A stretch of DNA of 64,000 bases from Aplectana chamaeleonis (Eukaryota > Nematoda > Chromadorea > Rhabditida > Cosmocercidae), in assembly GCA_029168955.1 (NCBI GenBank), contig JAPDOI010001510.1, positions 1-64,000 of the forward strand, read 5' to 3'. Positions 57,289 to 64,000 of this stretch are shown in pieces (position 1 is the stretch's first letter; the number at the start of each line of letters is the position of its first letter). Both the position numbers and the translations under genes were made by a program. The notes beneath the pieces were generated by a model. The model was given only the letters and a program-made list of their open reading frames with translations. It was not told where the DNA came from and did no database searches.

Positions 57289-58403
57289 GAAGCCTGTGGA
57301 AACCCCCTCGCTGCTATTCCGTATCACCCTGAACAAGAAAAAGCAGCTTTCCGGATTTGGCAAACTGGGAAAGGTGAGCAACATAGTGTCTCTAACATGA
57401 ATCGAAGATGGTTGTGCTTGTCGAAGCTACTCTTCACGTTTTTTGCACGGCCCTGCGTGATCTTCCAGTGGAATCGGACAAAGTCAGTTTTCGATCAGGA
57501 GTCTCTACGCGCGGATCGATGGGTTTTATATCGTTGCAGAATCTACGTTTTGCTACAGAGGCGATCGTTCGCGGGAGAGCGAAAAAAAGCGATGAGGGAA
57601 TTCGACGACGTCCTTTCTTTCTTCTGTAGACGCACTGAGTCACAGTTCCCTTCGCGGACATGCGAAAGAGCATCAACTGCAGAATTTTGACGATCACTGG
57701 AGCGAACACCCTCCTGCTCGTCCATCTAACTCCCTAAGTTTGGATTATCGTCCATACTGCCTTTTCTCACAGAAGCGGTGACGGCATTGATCACAATGTC
57801 GAATGAATTGTGAAAATCGAATGTAAGGTGCCTACCACGAGCGCTAACATGAATTTGAGAGTCCATCAAAAGCAGGAAGAGTTGCAGTAAAGTCAATTAG
57901 GTTCGCGCTGCGTGCTGCGCGCGTGCGCCCTCAATCGCACTAATTAAACTTGCCTCAGCAATGTGGCTCCGAAATTTAGGGCAGCTTCAGCTTTTCTCAA
58001 GCGAGTTTTTCTCGTAATGTTAAATTCTACACAAACCAGCCACTGGTTTGCCCTAGATATACCTGCTTCCCTTTTTGTTCAAATAGAGAGGTTTGTTCAT
58101 AGTCGCGCTCTCTATTCCTGCCTCATCCTGCGAGGAGTGTGAAGAGCGCAAAAAACGCGCTGCGTGTGGATCAATCGGCAGCAAACCATGGTCAATCGTG
58201 AATTTAATCTTGTTTCGACGCAGACTTCACTAGACAACCCTAATGACAGCTCTATATATAATAATTTCGTCATCGAAGTAGTCTGGTACGCAACTACACA
58301 AAATGGTGCAGCACATAATTATTTATTGACAACAACGTGATGATAACATCAAGGAGCAGCGGTTACCATGCGATCCCATTTGAGTGATTTTGCTCCGATA
58401 AAT
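57289..58403. other. No gene recognised
   Basis: Overlapping plus-strand frames at 57397-57690 and 57408-57629 have mixed composition and no recognised domain. A solo MITE-like end (GGATTATCGTCCATACTGCC) lies at 57739-57758, and a GCGCTGCGTGCTGCGCGCGT stretch near 57906. Nothing firmer. Confidence 0.3.
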
Positions 58404-58876
58404 TCAAAGGCAGTGTTCACGATGAAAGTCGCTTTTCTGTTTTCCGGCCTATCTTGAAAACGGTCCCATGCTGATTTCAATTATGTCCCTGGAATCGTGC
58501 AAGACCCCCTGGAAACGGAGTTATGGCCTTTCAGAATTCAGCTACGGAAGCATTGTGGACGAGTTGTCCGAGACTTGTAACTCCCGTTTTTTGCAGCCGA
58601 TGTGTGCGAGCTGACCTGAGTAAAGAGAAACGTTGAGATGGAAGAGAATAACGGGGCTTTTGATCGTAAGCCATCGCTAATCTAACCACGAATTCAGGGA
58701 AACTGTTATAGGACATGGGCGGAGTGGCCCAATGGGTTGGCTGGCCCACGAGATTTTCACCCACTTACCGGCCGTTTTTCGTCTCACTCTCCCGCTCTTA
58801 ATCTTCTTAGAGGGACCCAAAAGTTACGTTCTAGCCAAAAAACGTGCAACTTTTTCTTCGTGAACACTGCCTTTAA
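58404..58876 (-). mobile_element. MITE, family A, copy 7
   Basis: About 473 bp from TCAAAGGCAGTGTTCACGAT to TCGTGAACACTGCCTTTAA. The reversed core ACGAGTTGTCCGAGACTTG is intact. In the distal part TTTTCACCCACTTACCGGCC resembles the flank just outside element D copy 1 at 19500-19527, so part of its interior also occurs there. Confidence 0.8.
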
Positions 58877-58995
58877 TGTAGAAGCTTGTAATATCCGATA
58901 CCCCGCCTGTCACTACTGATCAATGGTTGGTCTATGGCTGACCATCAAATCGTATTCTAATCGATTCACTACATCTCTGAGGTTTTTTTCCATTA

Positions 58996-59471
58996 CAGTA
59001 CCAAGCAGATGTTTTGCAAAAATGCGTTTTGCGGCGTTGTTTTGCGCTCAAAAAGCGCCGTGTCGCCATAGCTCACTTCAAAATTGACGAAATGAGTTTT
59101 TCAGGTAGTTTTCGTGTTCTTGTATGTGTAGAAAGTCTTTCCAACTTCGATATGTTGCCGAAAAATATTTTTCTCTTTCAAAACTCACATTGACCACAGG
59201 TCAAAACATGACATACTTCTGCTATCATGGCCGTCTGATCAGCTCATTATGAGGGATTTTGTGGTGCAAATATGCTTTTTTCGATGAACTTCTGGAGTTG
59301 AATCTATCATTCTGTAACACTACCGTATAAGACTCAATGAAAGCAATTCAGAAATGGCTTCAACTTTGAATTCGGGCCACTTTGAGGCGAGTTATAGCAA
59401 TGTGGCGCTTTGTGAGCGCAAAAAAAAACTCCGCAGAACGCTTTTTTACAGAAAAAAATTGCGCGGTACTG
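58996..59471. mobile_element. Foldback element K with CAGTACC ends and TA duplication
   Basis: 476 bp, TA on each side (58994-58995, 59472-59473), ends CAGTACC and GGTACTG. Arms of about 130 bp pair imperfectly: TTTTGCGCTCAAAAAGCGCC against GGCGCTTTGTGAGCGCAAAA, and GCGTTTTGCGGCG against the complementary right side. A CAGT terminus plus TA duplication is the Tc1/mariner signature, so this is probably a Tc1-type non-autonomous element. Confidence 0.75.
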
Positions 59472-59473
59472 TA

Positions 59474-60058
59474 CTCCAAGTTATGCTGTGCGAAATCATT
59501 TTCCAAAATGATTCAAGACATCTTTGGAACCTTTTTGACTTTTTACTTCTCGGAAGTATGATATTGCCAATTTCATACTTGCCAAACACCAACCTAAACC
59601 TTCAGAAATCATCATTCGAAATCTCAACACAATGAATTTTCTTTGCTCTTAATTATCATTTGTTCTTTTCGAACACGACGCTCGTGAGCTTTACAGCGTC
59701 CCCTTTGCATCATTTCTTTTGAAGTAAGTTTTTTTCTGATCTGGGAGGACAGAAAGAATCTCTGCGAGAAGAGCTATCCAATGTTACATATAGTGTGGGT
59801 TCGAGGTTGAACACAAATATGTTCAAATGTGATTCTCCATTCGTTGAGGCTTCAATTTTTCCCAACACAAAAAAGTAGCGCAAGAATGCTGCTGAATAAT
59901 AATTTGGATGACACTTGGAAAATTATATCTCTCTAAGTAGATCACAAGAACCTATCAGGATAGATATAGAACACAAGCATCCCTCTTTAACCAACCCATT
60001 TAAAAACCGATTTTCAAGGCTTCATGTATGACGGCGTGACTGAAGGATTCAAAATTTT
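59474..60058. other. AT-rich spacer, no gene recognised
   Basis: No family signature or structured repeat was seen; the frame entering from element K ends at 59635. Confidence 0.35.
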
Positions 60059-60413
60059 ATCTGAAAGCGGTGTTTACGATAGAAGCGGTCTTTGAGTTTT
60101 TGCCGGAAGTGCAAAGTTTTGGGTAATGCAACAATAATGTCAAAAATGGCTGAAAACGAGCTCTAATTAGTTTTACACGGCCTCATAGCGTATGTCTGCT
60201 ATGGCCGCCCCGCCCACTTGAACCGGTGGCCAACGAGGAAATGGGCGGGGCGGGCGTACCACATCCATTTTTCTTGGGGGGGGGTTATATGGATAATCTT
60301 GGTTGACTCCTTTCAGCAGCAGTTTGCCGAAATCAACTTTGCAGTAGTCCCCGGAACCTTCGATATCTGGAGAAAACTCGAGGACCGTTTTCAAAGTCAT
60401 CACTGCCTTTAGG
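60059..60413. mobile_element. MITE-like element J
   Basis: About 355 bp from CTGAAAGCGGTGTTTACGAT to TCATCACTGCCTTTAGGG, a diverged pair of family-A-like ends. It includes a GC-rich stretch (GGCCGCCCCGCCCACTTG, then GGGCGGGGCGGGCG) that pairs with itself. The frames inside (60173-60412) are shadows of this repeat. Confidence 0.5.
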
Positions 60414-60599
60414 GTAGAGGTTTCTTACCCTACTTTTTCTTAATCGTACTTGATATACTCCCAGCTTTTTTTCCATCTTCATATCCTTTAGGGGAATCCA
60501 TGATTTGCTGACTCTACATTTTCTATTGAAATTTCCTGTTTCATTCGCTCTTAATATAGAACAACTGCTCACCTGCCTCATTCATTTGACTCCCCGTAC
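60414..60599. other. Spacer
   Basis: Short AT-rich stretch, nothing recognised. Confidence 0.3.
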
Positions 60600-61035
60600 G
60601 CGAGATCGCTACTTCGGCTTATTAAGGCGCTATTAATACTGTTCAGCTCGTCACGCGCACGATGCGCCAGCGTGGTGTTGGAGTATGAATGGTCTCGCGC
60701 AACGCACGCGCGTGACGGCCGCTCCACTATGGCGGCGATGGCCGTAACGACGTTTTCATCATTTTTGAACCATCAACCCTATCAATCCGTTTCATAATGA
60801 TTGATTCCATCACTACCCTCTGCTACCGTGATGATGAACGTCGGCACAGAGTCTGTTATTTGGAAATGTTTAACCCTCCGCCTTGGCGTCGCCGTTGAAG
60901 TATTTAAAGTCTACGCAAGTGCGTCACGCGCGTAGAAAGCTTTCATACTCTAACGCCATGCCCGAGAGTTACACGCGTGCCGCCCTGGCGTTAAGGAATA
61001 TGAATAGCGCCTAAGGAATTAGGCACGAGTTGAAT
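60600..61035. mobile_element. Foldback element N, about 430 bp
   Basis: GGAGTATGAATGGTCTCGCG and CACGCGCGTGAC on the left return as GTCACGCGCGTAGAAAGC and TTTCATACTCTAACGCC on the right. Outside these, TTAAGGCGCTATTAATA pairs roughly with TATGAATAGCGCCTAAGG. The centre contains GGCGGCGATGGCCG. It is GC-rich relative to its flanks and non-coding. Confidence 0.6.
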
Positions 61036-61578
61036 CTGACCTCTCGCTCATGAAAATGCCGGCTAAATGTCCAAATCGGCAATGGATTCCGGGGCAATAT
61101 CATCTCTTTGAGCGCATAAATAAATGTATTTTTGAAGCAGCCGGTGCCGAAAATAAGTTTTTGTCGTTCCATCATGTGCGTGTGCGCAGCGAGGAGAAGA
61201 GACGGCGAAAGAGCGGATGGAAGGCGATAAAGTAGCGTGCGCGCCCATGCGACGCGCGATGAATCGGGAGTTTCGTTTCAACACTGGCTGTAACGGATTC
61301 AGTCCACGTCAATGGAAAAAAGCAGAGGTGTGGTTTCATAGTTTCACTAGGATTACTGCAGCCACCGTTGGCTCGGTTCCAAGTTAGCCATCAATCGATA
61401 GGGAAACAGCTGATAAATATTTTTCTGAGTTATGGTTTTTTCTGTTCCTCCCATTATTTTGTGTTGCTCGTGCGTGCATCTATAGTAAGGATTTGAGGTG
61501 TATCGGTACGAATTGTGGGGAGAAAGCTTAAAGTTTTCAACGTAACCGGGGTTTTTCTTTTTCAAAACTAAACATTTA

Positions 61579-61890
61579 TTGTGTTTCTCTGAGCCAAATC
61601 CGGTCCGCAATAGCGTCTCGACACGCTTTGCAGCCGCACCCGCTCGAGTCAGTCGAGTTTCCAGCCCCAAAGTCGACTCGATGTGGCGTTTTTTATACTG
61701 TTTTCTCCAATTTCGTTTAGTTTCCAGTTTCGAAAACCCATCTAGAGTCAACAGATCGGCTGCTGCGACGCTGAAAACTCTTCCGAAAACTCTTCTTCCA
61801 AATCGAAAGCGCGCGGTCGCAAAGTCGAGACGCAATTGCAGACCGCAGTTTGACAAAGAGAAGCACACTATAGTCTACTGGGGTGCTTGA
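61579..61890 (+). CDS. Possible terminal exon(s) of an unknown basic protein
   Basis: Candidate only. The plus frame reads SVSTRFAAAPARVSRVSSPK, then after a possible 45 bp intron (61683-61727, GT...TTTCCAG, T-rich as in nematodes) FENPSRVNRSAAATLKTLP and a basic tail (PNRKRAVAKSRRN) ending QFDKEKHTIVYWGA and TGA at 61888. The frame stays open with or without removing the intron. Lys/Arg/Ser/Ala bias over a long stretch is more protein-like than in neighbouring frames. The antisense strand is also open (61868-61353), which weakens the case. No family was recognised and no start exon was found. Confidence 0.3.
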   Translation: MCFSEPNPVRNSVSTRFAAAPARVSRVSSPKVDSMWRFLYCFLQFRLVSSFENPSRVNRSAAATLKTLPKTLLPNRKRAVAKSRRNCRPQFDKEKHTIVYWGA

Positions 61891-61976
61891 GCATCCGTGG
61901 ACGTCTCCTCATGACTGGCAACTGGTTATCTCTGAGTTTCGGGTAAAACGCACGGGAAATATTTAACAAGTATCAT

Positions 61977-62106
61977 CGGCATGGTTCCTGATAAGACTTT
62001 GCGTTCACTATTGAAGGTTGGGGCAAGATTGGTCCTATATGCTTTAACATAGGTGCACCGAGTTTGCGCCAACCTCAAATGGGGAACGCAAAGTCTCATC
62101 CTATCA
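61977..62106. mobile_element. Short hairpin element F, copy 4
   Basis: Ends CGGCATGGTTCCTGATAAG and CTTTGCGTTCACTATTGAAG on the left, returning as AATGGGGAACGCAAAGTCTC on the right; inner arms AGGTTGGGGCAAGATT and AGTTTGCGCCAACCT. It has more mismatches than the other copies, so it is older or less constrained. Confidence 0.75.
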
Positions 62107-63479
62107 AAAGGGGTCTTCCAAGCGAAAGAGGTTTGGTTGGCGTCAGAAACGTTCCAACAAAAATTGAACAATAGGCAGGTAGGATGAGGAGAGTCTACAA
62201 AAATTGAACAATATTTTCTGAGACTGGTTTTCTTGGCCGAAACTTCTTAATAGCGAAAACAAACCGTTGCGGTGTTTCACACGGAAGCACCGTTCCAAAT
62301 AGTCTCCGATTATGCGAGTAACGATAAAAATGTATAATTATGTGCACCTACTAGTTATAATTAGAAGAGAAAATGATTTCAACTCTACCTACACAGACGG
62401 CTAGCTCCAGCTGCTACGAGAAGCGAACTCAAAGTGCAGCATGAAATAAGAGTATTTTCTTATAATCTAGTCAAGAATAGAAGTCCATTCTTGGAAACCA
62501 TTGAGCACTTCCTCGCAGGTGAGTTTTAATATGAGGAATATGACATACGTGGATGAAAAAAGGCAGTTCTTGTAAAATGTTGCCGTCCTTGAGCCTCATA
62601 ACGGTTCACAAAGCTTATTTTTCGAGACTGCAAAAGAATCAAAAGATTGGCAACCGAAGGTCTGAAGAGCTTACGCAGAGAGAAATTCTCTTCTTCAGAA
62701 CTTATTATTCCTGGTACGTCCACTTCTTGGCTTGCGAAAAAGTTTTCGTGTGATCAGATAGTTAAAATTTTTGCGTCGAAGTCGGGTTGGTGTACGCTGT
62801 ATTCGTTATTAAGCGCGTTCTGCCAAGGAGAATTTTGCATATTTACTAAACTACAGGGAGCAGGTACCCTCTATTCCATAGCTAAATTCGCCTTGTACGC
62901 TAGCGTGCGAGAACGGAGCGAGTGAAAAGCGTGGGGAGAAGGAGACACAGCACACACGCGCACATGCACGCGATGGATCCGAGTCAATTCAGGGAGTAGG
63001 GGTAAAGAGGAAGGCATCGGATATAGGCCTTGCAAGGCCCTTCTTTACGTTGAGCTGTGATGTCGAAAATATGGCATGCTTAATGCTATGAAGGTGCTCT
63101 CCGGAGCATTTTTTTTCGCTCAAAGTGTTGATTTGTCATGACTAAATCGATGCAATATTGACGAACATAATTCCGAAGAGTTTTTTGGGGGTTCCTCCCG
63201 ATGAGTGAGATCAATGCAATGTGTGTAGTGCATTCTTACAAATAGTGTAAAAGTAATACTTTTGAATAAGTAATGTGTAGAAAATCTTGAGCTTACTTCG
63301 TAATTTGCTGTTTAACGCAGGCACAATATTTTTGCACCAGGATCCACTTCTGGGGAGTTCACACTAAATATTTCAAGGCGGGGAAATGCGCTTTACTACT
63401 AACAAGGGACCACTTCGAACACAAACTGGAGTTTCGAAAAAAGGTCTTTTGAAAGTTGTAGAGGGCGTAAAAATAAACA
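62107..63479. other. No gene recognised
   Basis: Several short frames overlap at 62526-62925 on both strands without family features. A CA/CG-alternating tract (CACACACGCGCACATGCACG) lies at about 62950-62970. The rest is AT-rich. Confidence 0.35.
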
Positions 63480-63978
63480 ATTTAAGATTTTAAAATTTCA
63501 CTCAGTGCTCACGGGTAGATCAAAAACCACCAAAACAATGGGATGCGGTAGGTAAAATGCCATTCAATGCGCCCTAACCCGACTAAAGCCCCTAAAAACA
63601 GGAAACGGACCTCAGATTCGTATTCAGCGCCTCAAATTACCCCCTGGGGCGGAATTTGGGCAAAAAAAAATTTCGACCTCTGAACCCCCAAAAATGGCAT
63701 TGAGCTTCTTACCTTACGGGGCTCCAAAGGTCGAAAAAAAATTCATGACCCAAACTTTGCTCTCGGAGGTTATTTGAAGTGCTCATGACGAATCTGAGGT
63801 CAGTTTATCGATTTTCGACAGATTACGGTAGATTGCGGTGGGTATACGGTAGTTGGGTCAAAGTCTCAGATTTGACTCAAAATTTCTGAACGGGGGTTAT
63901 TCGGGGTGCTGAATACGATTTGATGTTCACTTGTCAATTTTCATATTATTAAGGTAGGTTTAGACCCTCTATGTCATG
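63480..63978. repeat. Dispersed repeat H, copy 4
   Basis: Contains TGACGAATCTGAGGTCAGTT, TTACGGTAGATTGCGGTGGG, GTATACGGTAGT and GGTGCTGAATACGATTTGAT in the same order as copy 1 at 3.6-3.95 kb. The RTE tail at the window end interrupts it right after TATGTCATG, where the H interior at 42.68 kb continues. Confidence 0.6.
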
Positions 63979-64000
63979 ACTTACTTACTTGACTTAATCG
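63979..64000 (-). mobile_element. 3' end of a second RTE retrotransposon, running off the window
   Basis: Read on the minus strand the last bases are CGATTAAGTCAAGTAAGTAA followed by GTC. This matches the last bases and AAGT-based tail of the RTE at 46264-49540. Only the tail lies inside the window; the body would be to the right. Confidence 0.75.

Overview
The window looks like repeat-dominated nuclear DNA of a clade V parasitic nematode, most likely a hookworm (Ancylostoma-like); this is inference. The grounds are a broken intron-less copy of the mitochondrial ATP synthase c subunit, Hsmar1/cecropia-type mariner transposons (the group that holds the hookworm bandit element), an RTE-clade retrotransposon of nematode size, a spliced BTB (KCTD-type T1) gene start with a short nematode-like intron, and many small foldback transposons. 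No bacterial operon, rRNA, recognisable tRNA or telomeric repeat was found.

Layout. 1-25 kb: ATP synthase c pseudogene (207-558, minus), then small inverted-repeat (MITE-like) elements, a truncated LINE reverse transcriptase (4604-5533), four related AT/GC-poor spacers, short hairpin elements, and a 1,256 bp mariner with an open 337-residue transposase (22737-23992). 25.1-35.8 kb: a minisatellite with a 65 bp main unit and two shortened variants, each unit carrying short hairpins. 35.8-41.8 kb: a second satellite of about 172 bp monomers, abutting the first with no spacer, and interrupted four times by a 241-247 bp cassette that gives a roughly 900 bp higher-order period. 41.9-46 kb: foldback elements of 1,078 and about 460 bp, a CA/CG-rich inverted repeat and another MITE.

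46.0-49.8 kb: an RTE element of 3,277 bp, complete in length but broken in its reading frame, inserted into a MITE; the 12 bp target duplication is still readable. 50.4-50.8 kb: the only convincing host gene, the first two coding exons of a KCTD-type BTB protein on the minus strand. 51-64 kb: more MITEs (one nested inside another), an internally deleted mariner (54208-55102) with intact ends, a 218 bp TA microsatellite beside a MITE end, more foldback elements, a weak candidate exon near 61.7 kb, and the 3' tail of a second RTE copy running off the right edge on the minus strand.

The parts do not form a pathway. They record layers of transposition and satellite growth. Several unrelated-looking small elements share the terminal motif TAAAGGC or a CAGT end next to TA, which suggests that a few autonomous transposases mobilised most of them. 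Most long reading frames in the window come from repeats and are not genes.
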